64,000 nt of DNA from an uncultured Bacillota bacterium (lineage in GTDB: Bacteria; Bacillota_I; Bacilli_A; RFN20; CAG-449). The stretch is from positions 1-64,000 of the forward strand of contig CABUOQ010000005.1 of NCBI GenBank assembly GCA_902493275.1. Direction: 5' to 3'. This document shows positions 35,639 to 44,371 of this stretch, piece by piece (within the stretch, counting starts at the first letter, position 1; every line of letters starts with the position of its first letter). The notes beneath the pieces were generated by a model that was not told the DNA's origin, did no database searches, and saw only the letters and a program-made list of their open reading frames with translations. The translations under genes and the position numbers were made by a program.

Positions 35639-37365
35639 AAAAACTTTCTTTAAAAAGAATCTGGCAATATTTAAAATCTAATCTTGGATTTGTAATTCTA
35701 TCGTGTGTTTTAGCGATTTTTTATGCGATGTTATCACTATATATTCCTATTCTAATCGGACAAGCAATCGATGTGATAGTTGATATAAACAATGTTGATT
35801 TTGATCGCTTATTTGTTTATTTTATTCAAATTGGCGTTTGCTTAAGTGGGGCCGGTTTATTTCAATATTTGATATCGATAGTCAATAACCATATCACTTA
35901 TTGTTTGACACGAGATTTGAGAAATAAAGTTTTTGATAAAATTCAAAAATTACCCCTTAGTTATTTAGATAGTCATCCTTTAGGTGATGTTATCTCGAAT
36001 ATGGTTAGTGATATTGATTCCTTAAGCGATGGTTTATTATTAGGCTTTTCCCAATTGTTTACAGGAGTTGTATCAATAATTATAACTCTAGTTTATATGT
36101 TAATTTTAAATCCAATAATGGCTTTGGTGGTCATCGTTTTAACTCCAATTTCTTTATTTGTAGCTAAGTTTATTGCTAAAAGAACAAATCGTTATTTCAA
36201 AAAGCAAACAATTATAAGAGGGGAACAAACAGCATATATCGAAGAGATGATTTCTGGACAAAAAGTTATTCGTTGCTTTAATCATGAAAATAAAGATCAA
36301 GAAAAATTTGAAGAGATTTCAACGCGTCTAGAAGATGCATCTTTAAAGGCTAGCTTCTTTTCATCCTTAGTTAATCCTTCTACGCGTTTTGTCAATGCGA
36401 CTGTCTATGCTTTAATTGCTTTTATTGGAGCGATGATTGTTATTTCTCCAATGAATTTTTCTGTCGGTAATTTAACCACATTTTTAAGCTATGCTAATCA
36501 ATACTCTAAACCATTTAATGATATTTCATCTGTTGTGACTGAACTTCAAAACGCTTTCACTTGTGCGAATAGAGTCTTTGAATTATTAGATTCAAAAAAT
36601 GAGATTGAAGATAGAATAGACTCGCATAACTTAGTGGCTAAAGGAAATGTTTCTTTAAATAATGTGTACTTTTCTTATGAAGAAAATCAGCGTTTAATTG
36701 AAAATTTTTCTTTAGATGTTAAAACAGGACAAAAAGTGGCAATTGTTGGTCCAACTGGATGTGGTAAAACAACTTTAATTAATTTATTGATGCGCTTTTA
36801 TGATGTTACAAGCGGTGAAATAAAAATAGATGGATATAATTTGCTTGATTTAAAGCGAAATAGTATAAGAGAAAACTATGGAATGGTTTTGCAAGATACT
36901 TGGCTTAGGTATGGTACAGTACGTGATAATATCACAATGGGAAATCAAGTTAGCGATGAAGAATTAATTAAGGCTTGTAAAGATGCTCATGCCGACCAAT
37001 TTATTTCTCGATTAAAAGATGGATATGATACTATCATCGATGAAAAGGGTGGGCAATTATCTCAAGGCCAAAAACAATTATTATGTATTGCTAGAATAAT
37101 GGTTCAAATTCCTCCAATGCTCATCTTAGATGAAGCTACATCTTCTATAGATACACGTACCGAATTAAAAATTCAAGATGCCTTTAGCGTGATGATGAAG
37201 GGAAGAACATCTTTTATTGTCGCACATAGATTATCCACTATCCGTGAAGCTGATATAATCTTAGTGATGAAAGATGGTCATATTATTGAACAAGGTAATC
37301 ATGAACAGTTATTAGCTAAAAAAGGCTTTTATTATAATTTATATAATTCTCAATTTGAAAACTAA
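35635..37365 (+). CDS. Heterodimeric ABC exporter subunit with active ATP site
   Basis: The 576-residue half-transporter has six membrane helices and a complete nucleotide-binding domain: Walker A GPTGCGKTT, signature LSQGQKQLL, Walker B LILDEATSSID and H-loop IVAHRLSTI. It carries the catalytic residues that the partner lacks. The ATGA overlap with the previous gene ensures equal synthesis. Together they resemble TM287/288-type multidrug exporters. Confidence 0.9.
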   Translation: MKKLSLKRIWQYLKSNLGFVILSCVLAIFYAMLSLYIPILIGQAIDVIVDINNVDFDRLFVYFIQIGVCLSGAGLFQYLISIVNNHITYCLTRDLRNKVFDKIQKLPLSYLDSHPLGDVISNMVSDIDSLSDGLLLGFSQLFTGVVSIIITLVYMLILNPIMALVVIVLTPISLFVAKFIAKRTNRYFKKQTIIRGEQTAYIEEMISGQKVIRCFNHENKDQEKFEEISTRLEDASLKASFFSSLVNPSTRFVNATVYALIAFIGAMIVISPMNFSVGNLTTFLSYANQYSKPFNDISSVVTELQNAFTCANRVFELLDSKNEIEDRIDSHNLVAKGNVSLNNVYFSYEENQRLIENFSLDVKTGQKVAIVGPTGCGKTTLINLLMRFYDVTSGEIKIDGYNLLDLKRNSIRENYGMVLQDTWLRYGTVRDNITMGNQVSDEELIKACKDAHADQFISRLKDGYDTIIDEKGGQLSQGQKQLLCIARIMVQIPPMLILDEATSSIDTRTELKIQDAFSVMMKGRTSFIVAHRLSTIREADIILVMKDGHIIEQGNHEQLLAKKGFYYNLYNSQFEN

Positions 37366-37424
37366 CAATTATTTAGTATGTAATTATTATTTTTTACCAT
37401 AATAAATATGAAAGGATAATAATT

Positions 37425-38075
37425 ATGACTAAATGGAAATGTAATATTTGTGGTGATATTTTTGATAGCGAAAATAGTGCACCTCTTTGCCCTGAGTGCG
37501 GAAGTGAAAATATTATCACTACTCAATCAGACAATAAAACAAAAATTAAAGGCAGTAAGACTGAATCTAACTTAATGGCGGCATTTATAGGAGAGTCACA
37601 AGCAAGAAATAAATACACTTATTTTGCATCTAAAGCTAAGCAAGAAGGCTATGAGCAAATTGGAGCGATATTTGAAGAAACAGCTAATAATGAAAAAGAG
37701 CATGCAGAAATATGGCTAAAATTATTAGGCGGAATAAATGACACAACTAAAAACCTCGAAGACGCTATTAAAGGTGAAACGTATGAGCATGAAAATATGT
37801 ATCCTGAATATGCACGTGTTGCAAAAGAGGAAGGTTTTATTGATATTGCAAGAAAATTTGAAATGGTTGCTAAAATTGAAGAAACCCATGCTAGACGTTA
37901 TAAAAAGTTCTTAGAGGATTTAATTAATGATGAAGTATTTCATAAAAAAACTGAACTTACAGTGTGGAAGTGTCGAAATTGCGGACATATTGTCGTAAGC
38001 AAGAACGCCCCTGTTATTTGTCCAGTTTGTAGTCATAGCCAAGCTTATTTTGAGGTAAATTGCGATAATTATTGA
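37425..38075 (+). CDS. Rubrerythrin with a rubredoxin domain at both ends
   Basis: The 216-residue protein has an N-terminal rubredoxin-like site (C6/C9, C22/C25), then a ferritin-like di-iron domain (about 40-180) with ESQARNKYTYFA, EKEHAEIW and the later IEETHARRYKKF. A second C-terminal rubredoxin-like site follows (WKCRNCGH, then VICPVC). Rubrerythrins reduce peroxide in anaerobes using electrons passed through the rubredoxin iron. Classical forms carry only a C-terminal and reverse forms only an N-terminal rubredoxin, so this double form is notable. AAAGGA precedes the ATG. Confidence 0.9.
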   Translation: MTKWKCNICGDIFDSENSAPLCPECGSENIITTQSDNKTKIKGSKTESNLMAAFIGESQARNKYTYFASKAKQEGYEQIGAIFEETANNEKEHAEIWLKLLGGINDTTKNLEDAIKGETYEHENMYPEYARVAKEEGFIDIARKFEMVAKIEETHARRYKKFLEDLINDEVFHKKTELTVWKCRNCGHIVVSKNAPVICPVCSHSQAYFEVNCDNY

Positions 38076-38149
38076 CAAAAATAAAAGACCCCGAAGGGTC
38101 CTGCACAAGGGGTATAAGAATGGTAGGTAGTATGAGTTGTCCTTGTGCA
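38076..38149 (-). ncRNA. Candidate small RNA, about 74 nt, with its own promoter and terminator
   Basis: On the minus strand a good promoter at 38184-38156 would start RNA near 38149. The RNA begins with a stem GCACAAGG (38148-38141) / CCTTGTGC (38110-38103) closing a 30-nt pyrimidine-rich loop that contains CTACCTACC. It ends with GACCC-TTCG-GGGTC (38100-38087), a stable tetraloop hairpin followed by TTTTATTTTTG. No start codon with a ribosome site lies in it. The loop could pair with purine-rich ribosome sites. No known family was recognised. Confidence 0.6.
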
Positions 38150-38155
38150 ATTAAT

Positions 38156-38184
38156 ATATTACAGCATTCGACATTAAAATGCAA
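38156..38184 (-). promoter_or_regulatory. SigA-type promoter of the candidate small RNA
   Basis: Minus strand: TTGCAT (38184-38179), a 17-base spacer, then TAATAT (38161-38156). The predicted start is just before the first stem. Confidence 0.65.
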
Positions 38185-38335
38185 ATACTTTAAAAAAAAC
38201 TTTTAATAAGTTTTAATTAGTTGTTTTTAACGCAACTTTATGATTACTTAAGTATATTTTTAGTAAAAAAATATTTGATTTTTAATAAATTAATGATATA
38301 TAAATGTCATTTTGACAGATATATTTTTCCGCTTG

Positions 38336-38364
38336 TTGTTTATTAAATAAAAATTTCTTATAAT
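38336..38364 (+). promoter_or_regulatory. SigA-type promoter of glpK
   Basis: TTGTTT (38336-38341), a 17-base spacer, then TATAAT (38359-38364). The glpK ATG is 36 bases further. Confidence 0.75.
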
Positions 38365-38399
38365 ATCGTTGTGAACGAAATGTTTTATAAGGAATTTTT

Positions 38400-39890
38400 A
38401 TGGATAAGAAATATATAATATCATTAGATCAAGGAACAACATCTTCGCGCGCCGTTATTTTCGATAATAAATCGCGTGCAATTGAAATAGTACAAAAAGA
38501 ATTTAAGCAAATATATCCTCGACCAGGTTGGATTGAGCATGATCCTATGGATATATATGCTTCACAATATTCAGTGATGATTGAAGCGATTGCTAAAAGC
38601 GGAATAAATCCTGAATTTATTTCGGCAATTGGAATAACCAATCAACGTGAGACAACAATTGTCTGGGATAAAATTAGTGGGAAACCAATTTATAATGCAA
38701 TCGTATGGCAATGTCGAAGAACCGCGGATATTGTTGAGCAAATTAAGAAAGATAAATTAGAAGAATATATAAAAGAAACGACAGGACTTGTCCTAGATGC
38801 TTATTTTTCGGCGACAAAGATAAAATGGATTTTAGATAATGTTGAAGGGGCACGCGAAAAAGCTAATAAAGGTGAATTACTTTTCGGGACTGTTGATACG
38901 TGGTTAATTTGGAAATTGACAGGGGGAAAAATATTTGCTACCGATTATACTAATGCTTCGCGTACAATGCTTTATAATATTAAGGATTTAAAATGGGATA
39001 AAAAATTATGTGAATATTTCGATATTCCGATGTCAATGTTGCCAGAAGTGAAAAATTCTTCTGATGATTTTGGATATGTTTCTATTTTTAATCGTCGAAT
39101 TCCAATTTGTGGTGTAGCGGGAGATCAACAAAGCGCATTGTTCGGACAAGCTTGCTTTGAAAAAGGCGAGGCTAAAAATACATATGGAACTGGTTGTTTT
39201 TTATTGATGAATATTGGTGAAAAATTTGTTAATTCTAAACATGGATTAATCACAACTATCGCAGCAACTTATGATAATCAAATTCAATACGCTCTTGAAG
39301 GATCAGTGTTTGTTGGTGGTGCTTTGATTCAATGGCTAAGAGATGAGATGAGATTTATCGTCGATGCCGCGGATACGGAGTATTTTGCTAAAAAAGTTAA
39401 GGATAATAATGGAGTTTATATTGTGCCAGCCTTTACCGGTCTTGGAGCCCCTTATTGGGATATGTATGCTCGAGGCACTATTTTTGGCTTGACAAGAGGA
39501 ACTTCGAGAAATCATATAATTAGAGCTTGCTTAGAGTCTATTGCTTATCAAACAATGGATGTTATTTTTGCAATGGAACAAGATACAGGTTTACATATCA
39601 ATGATCTAAAAGTGGATGGTGGAGCTTCAAAAAATAGTTTTTTAATGCAATTTCAAGCCGATATAATTTCATCGAGAGTTAAAAGAGCAAAAATAATGGA
39701 AACTACAGCCTTAGGGGTTGCCTATCTCGCGGGATTATATGTTGGAGTGTGGACTTCAATTAAAGACATAAAAGACATTTGGAATAAGGATGTTGAATAT
39801 ATTCCTACGATGAGTGATGATTTAAGAGAAAAATATATTAATAGATGGCATAAAGCCGTTTCAATGTCACATGGTTGGGAAAACAATTAA
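38400..39890 (+). CDS. glpK: Glycerol kinase
   Basis: The 496-residue protein has the GlpK motifs SLDQGTTSSRAVIFD, AIGITNQRETT, WQCRRT, GVAGDQQSALFGQ, NTYGTGCF and LKVDGGASKNSFLMQ. It phosphorylates glycerol to glycerol-3-phosphate for catabolism and lipid synthesis (PgsA uses the same phosphate downstream). No glycerol facilitator or GlpD is next to it. It has its own promoter; aminopeptidase P follows after 33 bases with a separate ribosome site. Confidence 0.97.
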   Translation: MDKKYIISLDQGTTSSRAVIFDNKSRAIEIVQKEFKQIYPRPGWIEHDPMDIYASQYSVMIEAIAKSGINPEFISAIGITNQRETTIVWDKISGKPIYNAIVWQCRRTADIVEQIKKDKLEEYIKETTGLVLDAYFSATKIKWILDNVEGAREKANKGELLFGTVDTWLIWKLTGGKIFATDYTNASRTMLYNIKDLKWDKKLCEYFDIPMSMLPEVKNSSDDFGYVSIFNRRIPICGVAGDQQSALFGQACFEKGEAKNTYGTGCFLLMNIGEKFVNSKHGLITTIAATYDNQIQYALEGSVFVGGALIQWLRDEMRFIVDAADTEYFAKKVKDNNGVYIVPAFTGLGAPYWDMYARGTIFGLTRGTSRNHIIRACLESIAYQTMDVIFAMEQDTGLHINDLKVDGGASKNSFLMQFQADIISSRVKRAKIMETTALGVAYLAGLYVGVWTSIKDIKDIWNKDVEYIPTMSDDLREKYINRWHKAVSMSHGWENN

Positions 39891-39923
39891 TATTTATTAA
39901 GATTAATTAAAGGAGTTTATTTT

Positions 39924-41684
39924 ATGGATACTAATGAAAAAATAAAATTATTACGTCAATTGATGAAAGAAAATAATATTGAGGCACTATATATACCTAC
40001 TGATGATTATCATCTTTCTGAATATGTGGGTAATTATTTTAAGCAAAGGGAGTTTTTAACAGGTTTTACAGGTTCAGCAGGAAGTGTCATTTTGACAGAA
40101 AAAGATATTCATTTATGGACAGATGGAAGATATTTCTTACAAGCGGAACAACAGATAAAAGGAACAGAAATCATCTTAGAAAGAATGGGTGAAAAAGGAG
40201 TATTAACCCCTTTACAGTTCATTTGTGAAAATAAAATTCGTAATTTAGGAATAAATTTTAAGGTCATACCGGCGAGTTTTGGTAAACTTTTAGCTAAAAC
40301 CATAAATGAAAATGGCGGAAAGTTATTTGATGTTGATTTCATATCACAAATTTGGAAAGATAGACCATCTTTATCTCATAGTCTCGGCTATGAAATGAGT
40401 TTGAAATATGTGGGTGAAAAAAGAAGTGCAAAAATAAAGAAAATCCAAGACTTTATTTCGCTTAAAAAGCAAGATTTAGTTATACTTTCATCATTAGATG
40501 ACATAATGTATATTTATAATCTTCGAGGAAGCGATGTCGATTATAATCCGGTTTTATTATCATATAGTGTAATTTTAAAAGATAAAAGTATCTTATATAT
40601 TCAAAATAATACTTTATCTAAACGAGTTATTAATAATTTAAAAAAGGACAATGTAATCATTAAAGAGTATTCTGAAATTTATAATGATTTAAATGAATAC
40701 AAAAATTTAAAAATTATTTTTGATGAAAGCAAAAATAACTACGCTCTATTTAATTCTTTAAAAAACAATGAAATTACTAATATAGATAATAGTGAATTTA
40801 TAAAAAAACAAATTAAAAATAAGGTAGAAATTAAAAACATCAAACTTGCACATATTAAAGATGGTGTCGCTATGTGTAAATTTATTTATTGGTTAAAACA
40901 TGATAAAGGATTCAAAGATGAATTAATGGTTTCTGATAAATTATTGCAATTTAGAAAAGAGCAAGAAGGATTTTTATATCCTAGTTTTGATACGATATGC
41001 GGTTATGCTGCTCATGGAGCGATAGTCCATTATTCTGCCGATGAAAAAAGTAATATTCAAGTTAAAAATGAGGGAATTTTACTTGTAGATTCAGGTGGAC
41101 AATATCTTCAAGGAACTACGGATATAACACGAAGTATCGTCATGGGAAAAGTCACAAATAAGATGAAGCGAGACTTCACTTTAGTATTGAAAGGTCATCT
41201 AAAATTAATGAGCGCCGTATTTAAAGATGGGACTAGAGGGTCATCATTAGATATTTTAGCGCGAGGATCTTTATGGGATGAGTTTAAAGATTTTAATCAT
41301 GGAACAGGACATGGTGTAGGATATTTCTTAAATGTTCATGAAGGCCCAAATTCCATTCATTATAATCGAGTTAATAATACTGAAATGAGAGAGGGAATGT
41401 TGACATCAAACGAACCAGGAATTTATATTGCTAATGAATATGGTATCCGTCATGAAAATTTAATTCTATGTGTTAAGGCTAAAGAAAATTCTTATGGTAC
41501 GTTTTTGAAATTTAAAACAGTTACATTGGTTCCTTTTGATCTTTCAGGGATTAATGTAAGATTATTAACTAAAGAAGAAAAGAAAGTTTTAAATCAATAT
41601 CACGCAGAAGTATATAAAAAAATATCACCATATTTATCAAAGAAAGAAAAGGCTTGGCTTAAGTTAGTTACAAAGTCGATTTAA
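39924..41684 (+). CDS. pepP: Xaa-Pro aminopeptidase, long APP1 type
   Basis: The 586-residue protein has the three-domain layout of the long aminopeptidase P family: two creatinase-like N-terminal domains (about 1-300) and a pita-bread metallopeptidase domain. Metal ligands are visible in LVDSGGQYLQGTTDITR (two aspartates), FNHGTGHGVGYFLNVHEGP (histidine), TSNEPGIY and GIRHENL (glutamates). It removes the first residue from peptides with proline second. It is probably cytoplasmic, with no signal peptide. Confidence 0.94.
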   Translation: MDTNEKIKLLRQLMKENNIEALYIPTDDYHLSEYVGNYFKQREFLTGFTGSAGSVILTEKDIHLWTDGRYFLQAEQQIKGTEIILERMGEKGVLTPLQFICENKIRNLGINFKVIPASFGKLLAKTINENGGKLFDVDFISQIWKDRPSLSHSLGYEMSLKYVGEKRSAKIKKIQDFISLKKQDLVILSSLDDIMYIYNLRGSDVDYNPVLLSYSVILKDKSILYIQNNTLSKRVINNLKKDNVIIKEYSEIYNDLNEYKNLKIIFDESKNNYALFNSLKNNEITNIDNSEFIKKQIKNKVEIKNIKLAHIKDGVAMCKFIYWLKHDKGFKDELMVSDKLLQFRKEQEGFLYPSFDTICGYAAHGAIVHYSADEKSNIQVKNEGILLVDSGGQYLQGTTDITRSIVMGKVTNKMKRDFTLVLKGHLKLMSAVFKDGTRGSSLDILARGSLWDEFKDFNHGTGHGVGYFLNVHEGPNSIHYNRVNNTEMREGMLTSNEPGIYIANEYGIRHENLILCVKAKENSYGTFLKFKTVTLVPFDLSGINVRLLTKEEKKVLNQYHAEVYKKISPYLSKKEKAWLKLVTKSI

Positions 41685-41706
41685 TATTATATAAAATGAT
41701 TAAATA

Positions 41707-42390
41707 TTAAGTATTTTGATTTTTATTCATTTTGCACCAATTTATAAAGCCATAGCTATCATTAATTAAAAAAACGATAAAACAAATGACCATCGAGAGA
41801 TATTTAATATCACTAAAGCTAGCTTTGACCCACAAAATAATTAAAACGATATCATTGCCGCTATAGCATAGCGCATAGTATTTGCTCCTTCTAGCGGTTA
41901 GATAGGCTGCAGTAAAAGAGGTAAATACAGATAGCGTGCTAAATATTAAATTTGGAGTATTTAGATATTTTAAGATAAAATAAAATATAATTGTTATAAG
42001 CAAGCTAAATAATAAGAATATTATCCATTCTTTTATAGAAATAGAGTTAATTTTAACCTTATTTTTTTGACCATTATATGGATTTTTTAACCATGAGACT
42101 AATGCCCATAAAGCTATAGGAGCGCTCATACCCAAATAAGTTATCATCTCACCATAATATTTAAAAGAATACGCAATAATGCCATAAAATATACTGAAGA
42201 TGATAGTTAATAATTGACCAAGTGGATTTCCTTTTGAAACAAAAAGTAAAGCAGTGATGCCAATTAATGAACTTATTAAATATAGATATTGATTATTTTT
42301 AAAGACAAAAAAGAAAGTGATAATAGCAATAAAACTTATGCTATAAATGATATATTCAATGGGTTTAATGCTTTTAAATAATTTTTTCAT
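41707..42390 (-). CDS. pnuC: PnuC-type nucleoside/vitamin transporter
   Basis: The protein has about seven membrane helices and PnuC-like features: a conserved SWLKNP region in the middle, and near the end GNDIVLIILW and SYGFINW. PnuC proteins import nicotinamide riboside (relatives take thiamine or riboflavin) by facilitated diffusion. The ATG at 42390 has no ribosome site. A perfect AGGAG (42444-42440) instead fits an in-frame ATT at 42432, which would add 14 lysine-rich residues. The attenuator-like leader upstream supports vitamin or NAD-linked control. It converges on aminopeptidase P. Confidence 0.82.
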   Translation of the reverse strand: MKKLFKSIKPIEYIIYSISFIAIITFFFVFKNNQYLYLISSLIGITALLFVSKGNPLGQLLTIIFSIFYGIIAYSFKYYGEMITYLGMSAPIALWALVSWLKNPYNGQKNKVKINSISIKEWIIFLLFSLLITIIFYFILKYLNTPNLIFSTLSVFTSFTAAYLTARRSKYYALCYSGNDIVLIILWVKASFSDIKYLSMVICFIVFLINDSYGFINWCKMNKNQNT

Positions 42391-42439
42391 ATAGTTTTTA
42401 TTGAGTTTTTTGCCATATTTAGATGTTTTAATAGTTAAT

Positions 42440-42544
42440 CTCCTAAAAAAAACATTTTACTTATATCTTCTAAAGACCTAATGATATAAGTGAAATGCTT
42501 TTCACATTCGTCTGTACTCGGTAGCACAAGACTATTTATATAAA
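42440..42544 (-). promoter_or_regulatory. Attenuator or riboswitch-like leader of pnuC
   Basis: On the minus strand the leader can form three hairpins in order. The first is GTCT-T-GTGCT-ACCG-AGTAC-AGAC, in about the first 25 nt. The second is GTGAAA-AGCA-TTTCAC. The third is a terminator, whose arms ACTTATATC and GATATAAGT (42491-42483 and 42467-42459) are extended by CATTT/AAATG, followed by eight Ts (42452-42445) directly before AGGAG. The second hairpin and the base of the terminator share CATTTCAC, so they exclude each other, as in transcriptional riboswitches. I could not match it to a named class; the NAD+-II class is known upstream of pnuC. Confidence 0.6.
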
Positions 42545-42640
42545 TAAATTTTAATAAAACAAAGAATAAATAATGGACCCTTTTTGATTTTACTAGACAA
42601 TTATAATTATTTCAATAATAATTTTTATAAAAAAACCTAC

Positions 42641-42669
42641 TTGACAATGCTTCCTTTTTGTTATAATAT
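42641..42669 (+). promoter_or_regulatory. Promoter of the maltodextrin operon
   Basis: TTGACA (42641-42646) and, 17 bases on, TAATAT (42664-42669); the overlapping TATAAT (42662-42667) would give a 15-base spacer. Confidence 0.75.
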
Positions 42670-42682
42670 TTAAGCGCTTACA
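42669..42682 (+). promoter_or_regulatory. cre-like (CcpA/LacI-type) operator
   Basis: TTTAAGCGCTTACA matches 13 of 14 positions of the catabolite-response consensus TGWAANCGNTNWCA. It lies right after the -10, where binding would block transcription by glucose repression or a maltose repressor. No regulator gene is adjacent. Confidence 0.65.
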
Positions 42683-42689
42683 TATAAGG

Positions 42690-42904
42690 GTATGTTTATG
42701 AAATCAAATAAAAGGAATAAGTGTTTATTTTTAGTTTCGTAAGGTATTGAGTGTTATTTTTTAATTTTGTAATTATTAAAACATTATTTGGAAAAATATA
42801 TGTAATGGCAATCGAATTAGTTAATTGCGATTGTATGAAAAGGATAATTGATGCTATCTATGCTTAATTATCTATAATTTCTTTGATTCTTATAGGAGGT
42901 TAAA
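42690..42904 (+). promoter_or_regulatory. Long malE leader with short ORF and hairpin
   Basis: The 215-nt leader contains a 14-residue frame at 42698-42742 (starting MKSNKR, with AAGGG upstream). It also has a hairpin at 42809-42833 (CAATCGAATT against AATTGCGATTG). No known riboswitch consensus was recognised. The malE ribosome site AGGAGG lies at its end. Confidence 0.4.
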
Positions 42905-44203
42905 ATGAAGAAATTAAAAGTTTTATGTGCATCTGCAGCTTTAGTGTTAGTAGCTGGTGCACTCGTAGGATGCCAAGATAGAGGAAACTCTTCATCTGGA
43001 TCTGGAACTACAAAAGAAGCCGGAATTACAGTTTGGGCTCCACTTGCACACCAAGATGTTTACAAAGGATTTATATCTGGATTTAAAGAAAAATATCCTG
43101 AATATAAAGATGTTGATATCAAACTTGGAACATGTGAAGAAAGTGAAGCTTATACAAATGTAAGTAAAGACGTTGAAAGTGCAGCAGATGTATACTCATT
43201 TGCTAATGACCAATTATACAACTTAATTAAAGTCGGTGCTCTTTCAAGAGTTGGTGGCGAAAATGAAACAGAAGTAAAAGCTAAAAATGCAAAGAACATT
43301 GTTGATTGGTGCTCAAGAGGAGACGAATTATATGGTTATCCAATCACTGCTGATAATGGTTACTATATGCACTTTGATAAGAGCGTTGTTACAAATTATG
43401 ATGAAAAAACAACATTCTTTGATGTTTTAGAACAATGTGCTAAAGCTGGTAAGAAATTTGCTGTACCAATGGGAGACTCATGGTATGGATATGGTTTCTT
43501 CGCAGGATTTGGTGCAACATATAATGTCACATATGATGATGCAGGAAAAGAAACTAAAATTGAAGCAACATATAATGGCGAAGGCGGATTAAAATCAGGT
43601 AGATTCTTAATTGATATGGCTAATAGCGAAGGATTCCAATATTGTGATGGTGGTGCTTCAGGAGATAATTCAGTTGTCTTAAATACATGGATTGGTGCAA
43701 ATGTTAAAGATTGTGGCGCTATTATCATTGGTAACTGGCAAAATAAAGACGTTCTTGATCCAGCATGGGGAGAAAATCACGTTCAAACATATCTTCCATT
43801 AATGAAAGATAATGAAACAAATACAACTGCACGTATGAGAAGCTTTGCTGGTGGTAAAGTCGTTGGTGTTAATGGCTATACAAAGAGCCCTGTATTAGCA
43901 CACAAATTTGCTGCTTATATTTCTGGTAAAGATGCTCAATTAACAAGATTCACACAATTAGGTATGGGACCTTCAAATTCTGAAGCTCTTGAAACAGAAG
44001 AAGTCAAGAAAGACCCAGCAGTTGTTGGTTTAGCAACACAAATCGCAATGAGTGGTGATGCACAAATTAATGTTCCATCAACATTCTGGACAGCTGTACA
44101 AAACTTTGGTGCTTCAGTTGGCTATCAAAAAGAAGTTAATAAAGATAATCTTCAAGAAAAACTTAATACTTTAAATACAAATATAACAACACTCGCTGCT
44201 TAA
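42905..44203 (+). CDS. malE: Maltodextrin-type ABC substrate-binding lipoprotein
   Basis: The 432-residue protein has a lipoprotein signal peptide with the lipobox LVGC (cysteine near 23), then a serine-glycine linker. The body is a family 1 solute-binding protein (ITVWAPLAHQDVYKGFISGF, YGYPITADNGYYMHFDKS, GAIIIGNWQNKD). It delivers sugar to the MalF/MalG permease. The operon's GH13 enzyme and MalK-type ATPase point to maltose or maltodextrins. A strong palindrome follows the gene, before malF, so it is probably made in excess over the permease. Confidence 0.88.
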   Translation: MKKLKVLCASAALVLVAGALVGCQDRGNSSSGSGTTKEAGITVWAPLAHQDVYKGFISGFKEKYPEYKDVDIKLGTCEESEAYTNVSKDVESAADVYSFANDQLYNLIKVGALSRVGGENETEVKAKNAKNIVDWCSRGDELYGYPITADNGYYMHFDKSVVTNYDEKTTFFDVLEQCAKAGKKFAVPMGDSWYGYGFFAGFGATYNVTYDDAGKETKIEATYNGEGGLKSGRFLIDMANSEGFQYCDGGASGDNSVVLNTWIGANVKDCGAIIIGNWQNKDVLDPAWGENHVQTYLPLMKDNETNTTARMRSFAGGKVVGVNGYTKSPVLAHKFAAYISGKDAQLTRFTQLGMGPSNSEALETEEVKKDPAVVGLATQIAMSGDAQINVPSTFWTAVQNFGASVGYQKEVNKDNLQEKLNTLNTNITTLAA

Positions 44204-44221
44204 TTATTTTGTAAACTTAAT

Positions 44222-44290
44222 GAGAGGGCAATTGCCCTCTCGTTTTCAAATAAATAGTTAAGAGCATTTAAGGTGCTTGTTTTTTGCGTT
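44222..44290 (+). terminator. Two tandem hairpins between malE and malF
   Basis: The perfect palindrome GAGAGGGCA-AT-TGCCCTCTC (44222-44241) is followed by GTTTTC. A second hairpin AAGAGCA/TGCTT (about 44260-44278) precedes GTTTTTTG. Together they should stop part of the transcripts or protect the malE 3' end. Confidence 0.7.
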
Positions 44291-44371
44291 TTAAGATATA
44301 GTATGCATAAGTCATTCGTTATAAATTAATAATAAAAGTTATGTACTGGATGATAATAAATAGGAGGAGAT

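Noticed and set aside
38312..38340. TTGACA at 38312 as the glpK -35
   Set aside because: No -10 lies at 16-18 bases; the TTGTTT/TATAAT pair just downstream is a better fit.
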